NCBI RefSeq assembly: GCF_004137765.1
Contig: NZ_NOIS01000003.1
Coordinates: 186,001-250,000, forward strand
Direction of reading: 5' to 3'
Source: Rothia uropygialis
GTDB lineage: Bacteria; Actinomycetota; Actinomycetes; Actinomycetales; Micrococcaceae
DNA: 64,000 nt
The notes beneath the pieces were generated by a model. It ran no database searches and was not told the DNA's origin. It saw nothing but the letters and a program-made list of their open reading frames with translations. Positions 51,828 through 61,123 of this stretch are shown here, in pieces (the stretch's first letter is position 1; each line of letters starts with the position of its first letter). Position numbers and translations under genes: made by a program.

Positions 51828-52409
51828 ATGAGCAACCCTACTGTTGGGGTGCTCGCGCTTCAGGGTGGGGTGGCCGAGCATGTCCGTATGCTCGGCCAGC
51901 TCGGCGCCCAAACCGTACTCGTCCGGCGCCCCGAAGAGTTGAAGCAGCTTGACGCCTTGGTGCTTCCCGGTGGTGAATCTTCAACCATTGACCGCCTGAC
52001 CAGGATTTTCGGGCTCCGCGGGCCTCTGATCGAGGCGATTCGCGGCGGGTTGCCGGTACTGGGTACCTGCGCGGGCCTCATCATGCTGTCGTCCCATATC
52101 GACGACCCGGCCCCCGGGCAACAGTCATTGGCGGTGCTCGACGTCGGCGTCTCCCGGAACGCTTTCGGCTCGCAGGTCGCCTCGACGGAAGCCACGCTCG
52201 ATTGGATGGGCTCGGCATCGCGGTCCGTCCGAGCCGCCTTCATCCGAGCGCCGATCGTCACGGCGCTGGGCGAAGGGGTCCGGACGCTGGCCAGACACGA
52301 GGACGAGGTGGTTGCGGTGCGTCAGGGAAACATTCTGGGCATTTCCTTCCACCCGGAGCTCACCGGCGACACCACCGTCCACGAGGAACTTCTGGAGATC
52401 ACGCTTTAA
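51828..52409 (+). CDS. pdxT: Pyridoxal 5'-phosphate synthase, glutaminase subunit
   Basis: 193 residues of the class I glutamine amidotransferase fold that supply ammonia to PdxS. The triad is visible: Cys in VLGTCAGLIMLSSH (about 82) and His/Glu in GISFHPELTGDT. The opening PTVGVLALQGGVAEHVRML and the LPGGESSTIDRL loop are typical. ATG 51828 is chosen because it gives this N-terminus; the frame is open further upstream inside pdxS. The end overlaps the convergent dehydrogenase gene by 4 bp. Confidence 0.96.
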   Translation: MSNPTVGVLALQGGVAEHVRMLGQLGAQTVLVRRPEELKQLDALVLPGGESSTIDRLTRIFGLRGPLIEAIRGGLPVLGTCAGLIMLSSHIDDPAPGQQSLAVLDVGVSRNAFGSQVASTEATLDWMGSASRSVRAAFIRAPIVTALGEGVRTLARHEDEVVAVRQGNILGISFHPELTGDTTVHEELLEITL

Positions 52410-53479
52410 TTCTCGAGCCCTTGGCCAGTCGGGGAAACCAGAATCTTCACGGCGGTCTCATTGTGGTTGATCAGCGTATCGAAGCCTTTGTCGATCAGGT
52501 CATCCAGACCGATCTTGCCGGTGATGAACGGGCGAAGATCCACCAGACCTTCTTCGACGAGCTTGATGGTTGCCGGATGGTCGTAGGAATACCCGATGGT
52601 GCCCCGGAGGTCGATTTCCTTCATCACCAGTTTGTGCAGAGCAACCTTCGGCTCGTGCCCCCAGATGGAGACATTGACGATCACCCCTGCCGGACGAACG
52701 GCATCCAGAAGCATGTCCAACACGGCGTCGACCGAACTGCATTCGAAGCCGACGTCCGCGCCCTTTCCGTCGGTGAGCCCGCGGACCTCTTCGGCCACGT
52801 CGACTTCCCGGGGATCGAAAGCATAGTCGGCTACCCCCGCGTCCAATGCTTTCTGACGACGCAGTTCCGAGAGTTCGGAGATGACAACAGTCAGCCCTTC
52901 GGCTTTGGCCACCGCCGCTGTGAGTACTCCGATGGGACCAGCGCCCCCGATGACGGCTGTGTCCCCTTTCTTGGCTCCGGATCGTACAAAACCGTGGTGA
53001 GCGACGGAGAGAGGCTCGATCAGGGCCGCTTCGTCGAGATTCACCGAGTCGGCGATGGGGTGGACCCAGTGACGGTTGACGGCAATCTGTTCGCCGAGGC
53101 CGCCTCCTCCACCGCCCAGGCCAATAAAGTTCATGTCCGGGCTAAGTTGGTAATGAGGATCCTCCCAATCCTCTTCACGGATCAGGTAGGGCTCGACGAC
53201 GACCTTCTGCCCGACTTCGAGGTCGTCAACGCCTTCGCCCAGTGCGGCGACGGTACCGCTCATCTCGTGCCCCAGCGTGATGGGCGCCTCTTCACCGGAA
53301 ATCGGGTGGGGCTGGCCCTTGGGCGGAACGAAGATCGGCCCGTCCAAGTACTCGTGGAGGTCGGTTCCGCAGATCCCGCACCATGCGACGTTGATGAGAA
53401 CGTCCCCGGCTCCGGCGACCGGCGGTTCGATGTCGTCAATGCGGATGTCGTGGTTCTGGTAATAACGGGCGGCACGCAT
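52406..53479 (-). CDS. Zinc-type alcohol dehydrogenase, butanediol dehydrogenase-like
   Basis: 357 residues of the medium-chain dehydrogenase family. Catalytic zinc ligands are in AWCGICGTDLHEYLDGP and TLGHEMSGTV. The Rossmann motif is AVIGGAGPIGVLTAAVAK. The overall order and the HEYLDGP and IEPLSVAHHGFVRSG segments match (R,R)-butanediol dehydrogenases that interconvert acetoin and 2,3-butanediol. The lobe that normally carries the four structural-zinc cysteines here reads VEPYLIREEDWEDPHYQLSP and has none of them. A CRP-like palindrome lies 40 bp upstream of the start. Confidence 0.85.
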   Translation of the reverse strand: MRAARYYQNHDIRIDDIEPPVAGAGDVLINVAWCGICGTDLHEYLDGPIFVPPKGQPHPISGEEAPITLGHEMSGTVAALGEGVDDLEVGQKVVVEPYLIREEDWEDPHYQLSPDMNFIGLGGGGGGLGEQIAVNRHWVHPIADSVNLDEAALIEPLSVAHHGFVRSGAKKGDTAVIGGAGPIGVLTAAVAKAEGLTVVISELSELRRQKALDAGVADYAFDPREVDVAEEVRGLTDGKGADVGFECSSVDAVLDMLLDAVRPAGVIVNVSIWGHEPKVALHKLVMKEIDLRGTIGYSYDHPATIKLVEEGLVDLRPFITGKIGLDDLIDKGFDTLINHNETAVKILVSPTGQGLEN

Positions 53480-53519
53480 GATCTCTTCTTCCGTTCGGAG
53501 TCAGTACACCCTCAGTCTA

Positions 53520-53533
53520 GTGATCGAGATCAC
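53520..53533. promoter_or_regulatory. CRP/FNR-like palindrome upstream of the dehydrogenase
   Basis: GTGATCGAGATCAC is a perfect 14-bp palindrome of the GTGA-N6-TCAC form bound by CRP/GlxR-type regulators. It is 41 bp from the dehydrogenase start and 335 bp from the FdhF/YdeP gene. The rest of 53480-53868 shows no gene. Confidence 0.5.
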
Positions 53534-53868
53534 CGCTTTGACAGTTGTGAAGCCCAGGTCTCAAGAACAGGATCTGGCGCCCAGGGGCCGCCGGGGCCGG
53601 GACAAATATGGGGTTTCCGAGGCATTTCCGCATAAGTGCATCTCCAGGCCCCGGCGCTGGGGTGGCCCGTGTCAGCGGGCTCGGGACGTCGGCGCTGTGG
53701 ACCTTTTCGAGGGTCAACCGTGTCACCGGCGAAGCCCACGTCGCGGGAACCGAGAAAAATTTCGCTTGGCAAGGCATCTCACGCCGGGGGTATCCTGGCA
53801 CCAGACTTGCCCCTGATCGTTCCCGGACCGGTCGGGCATTCGAACCATACACCGGGCGAGGAGAAACC

Positions 53869-56292
53869 ATGACCGTCCATCCGCATATCAAAGGACAGTC
53901 CGACGAGACCGCCAGCGCCCCCGGCAAAAACAAAGGGCCTCTCAATAATTCGTACCTCCAGGGGCTTGCAGGTCAGCTCGTCACCGAGTGGAACGTGGAG
54001 GGCGAACAGGGCCAGGGCGGTTATGGCCCGCGCACTCGCCGCCCGTTTTCTCAGAAGGATTACCATCACCCCGCCGCCGGTTACGGCGCCGCGTTGTCCG
54101 TGACCGAGGTCTTGGCCAAGGAACGTGAACCAGTCCTCGGCGCCCGTTCGGTGTTCACCATGAACCAAACTGACGGCGGTTTCGACTGCCCCGGATGCGC
54201 CTGGCCGGACGACCCCAACGTCTCGATGGATATTTGCGAAAACGGCATCAAACACGTCACGTGGGAGATGACGCCGAAGCGGACGACGCGCGAGTTCTTT
54301 GCCCAGCATTCTGTGTCCGAACTCGAGTCTTGGAGCGACCACGATCTGGAGAAGGTCGGACGTTTGACCGAGCCGATGTCCTACGATGCCGATTCCGATC
54401 ACTACATCCCGATCACGTGGGATGATGCTTTCGCGATGGTCGGAGATACCCTCCGCAGCCTGGACAGCCCGCACGAAGCCACGTTCTACACCTCAGGCCG
54501 GCTGAGCAATGAGGCGACGTTCATGTACCAGCTCTGGGCGCGCGAGTTCGGCACGAACAATCTGCCCGATTGTTCCAACATGTGCCACGAGGCGTCCGGG
54601 CGCGCATTGACGGCCTCCCTCGGCACGGGCAAGGGAACGGCCGACCTGAATGACTGGCTCGAGGCAGATCTCTTGTTCGTGATGGGCGTGAATGCTGGCT
54701 CCAATGCGCCGCGCATGCTCACAGCACTGGCCGAGGCCGAGCGCAAGGGCACCAAGATCGTTCACATCAATCCGATCATTGAGGCCGCGACCAACGGAAC
54801 GATCGTGCCGCACGAGATCGATCAGATGATGATGGCCAAGGTCACCCGAACTTCTTCCCTCAACCTCCAGGTCCGTCCTGGGGGCGATATGGCACTGATG
54901 CGGGGCATCGGCAAGCGCCTGATCGAGCTCGCCGGCAACGACCCGGAGGCCATCGACCACGCGTTCCTCGAAAAGTACACCCACGATTTCGAGGCGTACC
55001 GCAACCTCGTCGAGCAGACCTCCTGGGAGGAGCTCGAGGAGCAGTCGGGTGTTTCCAAGGGCCAGATCATGCAGCTCGCGAACCTGTACCGCGAGTCGGA
55101 CAAGACGCTGATCTCCTGGTGCCTCGGTGTCTCCCAGCACGAGCACGGTGTGGACACTGTCCGAGAGATCGTCAACCTTCTGATGCTGCGGGGCAACCTG
55201 GGCAAGAATGGCGTCGGCCCCTCCCCCGTGCGCGGGCACTCGAACGTCCAGGGAAACCGGACCTGCGGCATCGACCATCGCCCGAGCAAGGAGTTCATCG
55301 AGAAGCTCAACCGCGCTTTCAATGTGGATGCGCCGACCGAGCACGGCCTGGACACGGTCAGCTCGATCGAGGCCATGCACGAGGGATCGGTCAAGGTGTT
55401 CGTCTCGCTGGGCGGCAACTTCGTTCGCGCGGTTCCGGATCCGGAGTACACCGAGACCGCAATGCGGAAGCTGGATCTGAATGTGCAGGTCAGCACGAAG
55501 CTGAACCGAAGCCACATTGTCCACGGCAAAAAATCGCTGATTCTGCCGTGCCTGGGCCGCTCCGAGAAGGATATCCAGGCCTCGGGTGAACAGTGCGTCT
55601 CGGCCGAGGACGCGATGTCGATGGTCCATGCCTCCTTCGGCATGAAGAAGCCGGCGTCCCCGCACCTGCTGTCGGAAATGGCGATCCTGGGCGGCATGGC
55701 TCGTGCGACCCTGCCCGAATCGACGACGCCGTTCGAGAAGTACGTGGACAATTACGACGAGATCCGCGACATGATGGCCGAGGTTCTGCCCGGGTTCGAG
55801 AATTTCAACGAACGTGTGCGCCGGCCTGCGGGATTCCGCATCTACCAGGCGGCACGCGAACTGGATTTCTCTAAGACCGCGAGCGGCAAGGCGAATTTCT
55901 CGACCGCCGAATTGCCGCAAGTGGACCCGGGCGACGGCAAACTAGTTCTGCAGACGATGCGCTCCCACGACCAGTGGAACACGACGATCTATTCCAACAA
56001 TGATCGTTACCGGGGAATCAAGAACATCCGCACCCTGGTGTTCATGAATCCCGACGACATGCGCGCCCGCGGAATCCAGGAGGGGGATTTCGTGTCCATC
56101 ACGTCGACCTCGAAGCTGGGCATTATGCGCCGGCTGAACAAGTATCGAGCCTTCGCGAAGGACATCCCTCAGGGAAGCGCGGCCGGTTACATGCCGGAGA
56201 TGAACGTGCTGATCGGAATCGAGGACTACAGCACGCAGTCCGAGCAGCCCCTAATGAAGAGCATCCGGGTCACGATCACTCGGAGCGAGTAG
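53869..56292 (+). CDS. FdhF/YdeP family molybdopterin oxidoreductase
   Basis: 807 residues of the molybdopterin-guanine-dinucleotide oxidoreductase superfamily. The N-terminal CxxC is in DGGFDCPGCAWPDDPN, too few cysteines for an iron-sulfur cluster of the usual formate dehydrogenase kind. Cofactor-binding stretches include FYTSGRLSNEATFMYQLWAR, PDCSNMCHEASGRALTASLG, VMGVNAGSNAPRML and RGHSNVQGNRTCGIDHRPS. A C-terminal molybdopterin dinucleotide-binding domain covers about 690-800. YdeP in E. coli is linked to acid resistance but its reaction is unproven. ATG 53869 follows GCGAGGAG. No fdhD or electron-transfer subunit is nearby. Confidence 0.88.
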   Translation: MTVHPHIKGQSDETASAPGKNKGPLNNSYLQGLAGQLVTEWNVEGEQGQGGYGPRTRRPFSQKDYHHPAAGYGAALSVTEVLAKEREPVLGARSVFTMNQTDGGFDCPGCAWPDDPNVSMDICENGIKHVTWEMTPKRTTREFFAQHSVSELESWSDHDLEKVGRLTEPMSYDADSDHYIPITWDDAFAMVGDTLRSLDSPHEATFYTSGRLSNEATFMYQLWAREFGTNNLPDCSNMCHEASGRALTASLGTGKGTADLNDWLEADLLFVMGVNAGSNAPRMLTALAEAERKGTKIVHINPIIEAATNGTIVPHEIDQMMMAKVTRTSSLNLQVRPGGDMALMRGIGKRLIELAGNDPEAIDHAFLEKYTHDFEAYRNLVEQTSWEELEEQSGVSKGQIMQLANLYRESDKTLISWCLGVSQHEHGVDTVREIVNLLMLRGNLGKNGVGPSPVRGHSNVQGNRTCGIDHRPSKEFIEKLNRAFNVDAPTEHGLDTVSSIEAMHEGSVKVFVSLGGNFVRAVPDPEYTETAMRKLDLNVQVSTKLNRSHIVHGKKSLILPCLGRSEKDIQASGEQCVSAEDAMSMVHASFGMKKPASPHLLSEMAILGGMARATLPESTTPFEKYVDNYDEIRDMMAEVLPGFENFNERVRRPAGFRIYQAARELDFSKTASGKANFSTAELPQVDPGDGKLVLQTMRSHDQWNTTIYSNNDRYRGIKNIRTLVFMNPDDMRARGIQEGDFVSITSTSKLGIMRRLNKYRAFAKDIPQGSAAGYMPEMNVLIGIEDYSTQSEQPLMKSIRVTITRSE

Positions 56293-56311
56293 CCCCGACT
56301 TCCAGAGTGTG

Positions 56312-56350
56312 CGGCGCGGCTGGCCAGTTGTTGGCGAACCGCGCCGTTTT
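56312..56350 (+). terminator. Rho-independent terminator after the FdhF/YdeP gene
   Basis: CGGCGCGG (56312-56319) pairs with CCGCGCCG (56339-56346), followed by TTTT. It begins 20 bp after the stop codon and runs up to the stop codon of the convergent HD gene. Confidence 0.75.
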
Positions 56351-56856
56351 CATAGGCTGAGGAGTTCTTTGGCGCGGCTGTATTTCACGGCCAAGCGCTC
56401 CCGGGTCTCTTTGCCGAGACGCGCCGTCCGCTGCGGGTCCGTGTTGTCGTCCAGATCGGACTTCTTGACCAGCACAGCGGCGGGTACCGCACGGACTTTC
56501 TCGAAATAGGCCTCGGTCGTCTCGTCGGGTCGTTTGGTCACAGCAACAACTGCATCCACGACTGTCTCCGGGAATGCTTCTCTCAGTTGAGCCTCGCTGA
56601 CTGACGTGTCTTCCAAAACGTCATGCAACCATGCGGCCGCGATGACCAGGTTTGCTTCGTACCCGTAGACACCCCGGTCATCGCAACGACGCGCCGCATG
56701 CGAGGCAACGCGAGCGGGGTGACCAATGTAAGCCTCCCCAGACTTGTCTTTTTGCCCTTCGTGCGCGGCGGTGGCGAGGGCCTCGGCTCGCGGAAGCAGG
56801 GTCATATCTTCGATTCTTGCCCAGATTGATTCGTCCAAGTGCCTTTGGCTCATCAT
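56350..56856 (-). CDS. Small HD-domain protein, Mesh1-like (p)ppGpp hydrolase family
   Basis: 168 residues. It matches the stand-alone hydrolase half of RelA/SpoT proteins: ATAAHEGQKDKSGEAYIGHP (His of the metal site), AAAWLHDVLEDTSVSEAQLR (the HD pair plus E-D-T), and VKKSDLDDNTDPQR (the N-D-like ligand region). No synthetase, TGS or ACT domain is present. Such small alarmone hydrolases degrade (p)ppGpp or related nucleotides. The start has two adjacent ATGs; the second is possible. Confidence 0.82.
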   Translation of the reverse strand: MMSQRHLDESIWARIEDMTLLPRAEALATAAHEGQKDKSGEAYIGHPARVASHAARRCDDRGVYGYEANLVIAAAWLHDVLEDTSVSEAQLREAFPETVVDAVVAVTKRPDETTEAYFEKVRAVPAAVLVKKSDLDDNTDPQRTARLGKETRERLAVKYSRAKELLSL

Positions 56857-56941
56857 GGTCAGGTCCTCAATTCAGATGATCTTGGGAGACACACAACAGC
56901 TTAGGCACCCCGACCGACAACTTAAGGGATCTAGGTTGTTT

Positions 56942-58993
56942 CTATGAATGCATCAGGGTCTCCACGGGGTCGATCCGCCCCGCTTTCCAGGCCGGGTAGG
57001 CCCCGGCCACGAGGCCCACGACGAGCCCCGCGGCGAGTCCCCACGCAACCGTTCCGGCACTGACTATGGGCTGCCAATGGTTCACCACGCTGATGGTTGC
57101 AATTGCGTCCAGCGCAACGACCACCCCAGCCACCGCGCCGACAGCACTCGTCAGCATCGCCTCGGCCGCGAACTGGACCATGATCCCTCTCGCCCGGTTC
57201 CCGAGAGCCAGACGGAGACCGATTTCCTTGCGCCTTTCCAGCACTGCGACCAGGAACGTGTTCATGATCCCGACGGTTCCGATCAGCAATGTCACTGCCG
57301 AGAGGGTCAACAAGAGAGAACGCTGTTGCTGGTCCACCGCTCGACGCAGGGTTTCCGGCTCAGCGGGGACGCTGGCCGCGAAGAGCACAGGCTGGTGAGG
57401 GCTGAGCGCCATGGGTGCCTCGCGGCCGACCTGAGGCGCCGCCCCGGGAGCCGTAGCCAGGACGACGCTGGTTCGACCGCCGTCGTGACCATCCAGGCTC
57501 ACACCCAACGGAACGTATACCGCTCCGTGGTAGTCGGACAAGGACGGGTTCTCGGTGGTCACCCCCACCACCGTGAGAGGTTGTCCCCCGACGAACAGCG
57601 TCAGACCGGACGTCCACGGGATACCTAGGTTCTCCAAGAGGGAGCGCCCGACCACGGCCACACGGTCTTTGCGATCCATGTGGCCCTCGTCGAATGTTCG
57701 CCCGTCAGTAACCTCTTGTCCTTGGGCCACGAAAATACTGGGGGTCGCGGCCAGAACGGGAGCCTGCACCCGCCCTTCAAAATCCTGCCGGGTTTCCGGA
57801 GCAGGGGTGACCGTCTCGACACTGGTGGTCAACGGACGAATCACGGCAGTGGATGTGACGCCGTTCAGTTTCCCGAGCCTTTTGATCCCTTCTCCACGGG
57901 CGAGGTCCACGGCTTCCTCGGAGGTGAGCGGTGCCTGTGCCGTTTGGTTGAGGACAATCCGTTGTGCTTTGAAGACGTTGAACGCGTCGGAGAGCTGTCC
58001 GGCAATGGTCGAGGTGAGCCCGGTGGTCAGGACCAAGGTGGCGACCCCCAGCGTCACTCCCAACGTGGTCAGCAGGTTGCGGCGAGCTCGCCGGATCACG
58101 GCTTCAGCGGCTTCGACCACCCCCGAGCGGAACGTCGACAGATTCTTGGCGTTCGGTTCCCGGATTGGCGTTTGTATGCCGGCTCCAGCACCTACCGTGT
58201 CAGGTTCATGGCTGCCCCGCTCGGACCCCTCGAATGTCCGCGTTCCGCTCTCCACGGGATTTGCTTCAGCATCGGTCGGGGGTGACGACTCGAAAAGACG
58301 GCCGTCGTCAAGCGTGAGTGAGCGGTCGCATTGGGAGGCCACCCACGGATCATGGGTGACGATCACCGTTGTCTGTTGAGGCCCCGTCATCGCCCGGAGC
58401 ATGTGCATGACCTCGCCTGACCGCCGCGAATCCAAGGATCCCGTCGGCTCGTCGCACAGCAGAAGCTTCGGGTTCGTGACGAGCGCACGGGCAATCGCTA
58501 CTCGTTGTTTCTCTCCGCCCGAGAGGGTTCTCGGCATCGCGTCCCGGCGATGACTCAGGCCCAGCCTGTTGAGCATGCGTTCCGCCAAAGCCCGGCGTTC
58601 GTGCTTTTTGACCCCTAGGTATTTGAGGGGGAGCTCGACATTGGCCATGACGGTCTTGTGCTCCACCAGGTGGAAGGCTTGGAAAACGAAGGAGATCTTC
58701 TCAAGCCTCGTGGCGGCGCGCTCCGCACGGGTCAGGGCGGCCGTGTCCCGACCGTCGAGGAGGTAGCTTCCCTCGGTGGGTGGCGCGAGGAGACCCAGGA
58801 TATGGAGGAGAGTGCTCTTGCCTGATCCGGATGGTCCGACTACCGCGACCATCTCGCCCGGCCGGAGTTCGACGTCCACGCCGCCGAGCACCCTGGTCCG
58901 AGAGCCTCCCTCATCGAAGACCTGTCCCAGACCGCGCGCGACGACTGATTGGCCGGCCACACCGTCAGTCCCTTGCCCGACGGCAGCGGTCAC
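56942..58993 (-). CDS. MacB-like ABC transporter, ATPase fused to permease
   Basis: 683 residues. The N-terminal ATPase (about 15-235) has Walker [17 protein letters not shown], signature [16 protein letters not shown] and Walker [14 protein letters not shown] poorly conserved linker (about 236-290) leads to the MacB-type permease: a first helix ([20 protein letters not shown]), a large extracytoplasmic domain (about 325-560) and three C-terminal FtsX helices ([20 protein letters not shown] onwards). Such proteins drive export of peptides or lipoproteins by mechanotransmission with an adaptor. It starts at GTG 58993, overlapping the adaptor stop by 4 bp. Confidence 0.9.
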   Translation of the reverse strand: MTAAVGQGTDGVAGQSVVARGLGQVFDEGGSRTRVLGGVDVELRPGEMVAVVGPSGSGKSTLLHILGLLAPPTEGSYLLDGRDTAALTRAERAATRLEKISFVFQAFHLVEHKTVMANVELPLKYLGVKKHERRALAERMLNRLGLSHRRDAMPRTLSGGEKQRVAIARALVTNPKLLLCDEPTGSLDSRRSGEVMHMLRAMTGPQQTTVIVTHDPWVASQCDRSLTLDDGRLFESSPPTDAEANPVESGTRTFEGSERGSHEPDTVGAGAGIQTPIREPNAKNLSTFRSGVVEAAEAVIRRARRNLLTTLGVTLGVATLVLTTGLTSTIAGQLSDAFNVFKAQRIVLNQTAQAPLTSEEAVDLARGEGIKRLGKLNGVTSTAVIRPLTTSVETVTPAPETRQDFEGRVQAPVLAATPSIFVAQGQEVTDGRTFDEGHMDRKDRVAVVGRSLLENLGIPWTSGLTLFVGGQPLTVVGVTTENPSLSDYHGAVYVPLGVSLDGHDGGRTSVVLATAPGAAPQVGREAPMALSPHQPVLFAASVPAEPETLRRAVDQQQRSLLLTLSAVTLLIGTVGIMNTFLVAVLERRKEIGLRLALGNRARGIMVQFAAEAMLTSAVGAVAGVVVALDAIATISVVNHWQPIVSAGTVAWGLAAGLVVGLVAGAYPAWKAGRIDPVETLMHS

Positions 58994-60171
58994 CTGCCCT
59001 CACCGCCCGTGGTTCCGAGACGCACGGCGTCTCCTTCCTTCAGGTCCCCCGAGAGGGGTTCCACGGCGTTCATGCCTGCGGATGAGAACGTGACCTTGAC
59101 CGGGATTTCACTGGACTCGTTCCCATCGACCACGGTTACCCGTGTTTCGCCGTTCTTGGTCCAGAGCGCTGAGCTGGGGACCACGAGCTGACGGGGTTCG
59201 GACTCTTCGAGGATGATTTGGCCGTTCACGGTCCCTCGGACCTTGTCCGCGTCAGCTCCGAGATCCACGAAGGCTTCCCGTTCGGTTTGGTCTTCGTGCG
59301 TTCCATCGGGCCTGACCTGGGTACCCGATTCTCCTCCCTCGCTCTTGTTCTGGGCAGAACCGCCCCGGAGTTGTTCGCTGTTGCTTCCCTGACTGGTAGA
59401 GAGCTTCTCCACAATGGACGTCACGGGATATTCTGTGGTTCCGAGCGACGGCACGGTGACGCGTTTGCCGACTGTTGCTTCCGGGGCGAGTTGCCCCGAG
59501 GGCCCTGTGCAGCGCAGGCGCACACCGTCGGCGGATACTTTTGCGATAGGGCCTAGCGAAACCGAGCCGGTTTTCCGCGGCTCACCCACCACGGCGCTGG
59601 GACGCTCCAGGACCAGGAACGACGATGCCGGAATGCTCTCTTTGGCCTCGAGCGGCTTGTATCCGAAGTGTTTGTACAGTTCGCTGAGTGCCTTGTAAGT
59701 ACGTTCGTCGACAATGTCGCGAGCCTCCGAGGGACGAGGCGCTTGATACCCCATGGCGCTCAAGGATTTGTTCAACAAAGCGGCATCGGGGCCACGGTCG
59801 TCGAGCCGGAGGTCCCTGTACATTGAGAAGCCGCCGATCAGAGCGAATACTGGCTTTCCATTGACCTCCGCGATCAAGGTCCCTTGGTCGATCCGCTCTT
59901 TGGCCCCAAGGGCAATCCGAGTGTACTGATCCGTACCGGCAGATCCCGGGGCCTGGAGGGCCACGCTGGATTCGTAGCCCACGGCGCACGTCACTGGGAC
60001 CGTACTGCGCAATGTGTCCCGAACCACCGAAGCGGTGACAAGAGAGGGCGGGGGAGCTTCGGCTTCGGCCGCTTTTTGGGCGGTCGTCTTGAAGGACGAG
60101 GCCATGAACCACGTGAGACTCGTGGCCAGGACGAGCCCAACGGTTCCGACGAGCAACCAGATCTTCTTCAC
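58990..60171 (-). CDS. Membrane-fusion/adaptor protein with peptidoglycan-binding-like segment
   Basis: 393 residues. An N-terminal membrane anchor (IWLLVGTVGLVLATSLTWFM) precedes an extracellular part. A segment at about 120-172 (YRDLRLDDRGPDAALLNKSL ... YKALSELYKHFGY) resembles PG_binding_1 domains. The later RVTVPSLGTTEYPVTSIVEK and VVPSSALWTKNGETRVTVVD strands resemble the barrel of HlyD/MacA adaptors. A Ser/Gln/Gly-rich loop (about 262-300) interrupts it. GTG 60171 follows CGAGGTAG. It probably couples the MacB-like ABC protein to the cell wall. Confidence 0.8.
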   Translation of the reverse strand: MKKIWLLVGTVGLVLATSLTWFMASSFKTTAQKAAEAEAPPPSLVTASVVRDTLRSTVPVTCAVGYESSVALQAPGSAGTDQYTRIALGAKERIDQGTLIAEVNGKPVFALIGGFSMYRDLRLDDRGPDAALLNKSLSAMGYQAPRPSEARDIVDERTYKALSELYKHFGYKPLEAKESIPASSFLVLERPSAVVGEPRKTGSVSLGPIAKVSADGVRLRCTGPSGQLAPEATVGKRVTVPSLGTTEYPVTSIVEKLSTSQGSNSEQLRGGSAQNKSEGGESGTQVRPDGTHEDQTEREAFVDLGADADKVRGTVNGQIILEESEPRQLVVPSSALWTKNGETRVTVVDGNESSEIPVKVTFSSAGMNAVEPLSGDLKEGDAVRLGTTGGEGR

Positions 60172-60185
60172 TGACTACCTCGCTC

Positions 60186-61064
60186 CTACCCGGCAAGGAT
60201 TGTGGGCGCGTTGGCCTCGGCGGCCCTCTTGGCCTCGGTGACCTGGGCTATCAGCCCCTGTTTGTCGTTGAGGAACGTCGTCAGGTACGCGTTGAGCTGC
60301 TTCCGGAGTTGGTTCTCGAAGTCGACCTTGTCCCGGCACTTCGCATCAGCCACGGCGATATCGATACCGGGGTTCTTTATTTTCGCGTGAATAATGTCCG
60401 GAGTCTCGAATTCGAGGTTCTCATCGTTTTTCATGCATTCGGACCACTTCTTTTCGAGGCCTCGAGTCCCCTCCGAGTCCATAGCCGCATTGACGTAAGG
60501 GAGCGGCAGGTTCCCTGCGGCGCCTTCGAAGACAACACCAGATTCCGCGGAACCGAAAACTTTTTCATAAGCGAAAGCCAGGCAACCATCCTTGGAAATG
60601 CCACCAGGCACCCCCTCCACACTCACCGAACCATTCTCGGGGTCCCCGATAAATACGGAGATCGCCTTCTTTTCCATGTCTGAAGGTAGAGATTCAGGAT
60701 CTTCCAGCCCGGCGTCAGTCACATATCCCTGAACCCGAGCATCTTCGACGTTGAGTTCCGACGGACTCGCCAAACTACGCACCGACGGGGTCTTATGCGA
60801 TCGGGCGACCCACCGCGCGCCATGGTTACTGACACACTGTCCGATTTCTTTCTCGACCGCGTCATGCATCGCCGGGGTCTGACGGAAGAGTTCATCCACT
60901 TTTTCGATAGCTTGGGGATCGGGCGACGTCGCGGCAGCGACGCTTTCGATGGCGAGACTCTCGGTAGACTCGCTCGCATTAGGCTCGCTCTTCGCCCCGC
61001 CCTCGGCGGCCCCGCACCCCACAAGGAAAAATACCAGAACAGAGAAAAAAGTAATATTTTTCAT
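60186..61064 (-). CDS. Lipoprotein of the I36/MacB export locus
   Basis: 292 residues. A short signal peptide ends in the lipobox FFLVGCG (Cys about 17), followed by an Ala/Glu/Ser linker and a mostly helical domain. Cysteines recur in IGQCVSNHG, SKDGCLAFAYE, WSECMKNDE and DAKCRDKVDF, so disulfides are possible outside the cell. I recognise no named family. AAAGAGAATA precedes the ATG. The stop is 14 bp before the adaptor start, so the genes are co-transcribed. Codon use is more AT-rich than the neighbours. Confidence 0.75.
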   Translation of the reverse strand: MKNITFFSVLVFFLVGCGAAEGGAKSEPNASESTESLAIESVAAATSPDPQAIEKVDELFRQTPAMHDAVEKEIGQCVSNHGARWVARSHKTPSVRSLASPSELNVEDARVQGYVTDAGLEDPESLPSDMEKKAISVFIGDPENGSVSVEGVPGGISKDGCLAFAYEKVFGSAESGVVFEGAAGNLPLPYVNAAMDSEGTRGLEKKWSECMKNDENLEFETPDIIHAKIKNPGIDIAVADAKCRDKVDFENQLRKQLNAYLTTFLNDKQGLIAQVTEAKRAAEANAPTILAG

Positions 61065-61123
61065 TATTCTCTTTCAGCCCGGCGATGGCGACCGTCAGGC
61101 CGCCATCGCCAAAACCTAATACG

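Noticed and set aside
53517-53945. 142-codon minus-strand frame between the dehydrogenase and the FdhF/YdeP gene
   Set aside because: Pro/Arg-rich random-looking translation that overlaps the molybdoenzyme start; no translation signal.
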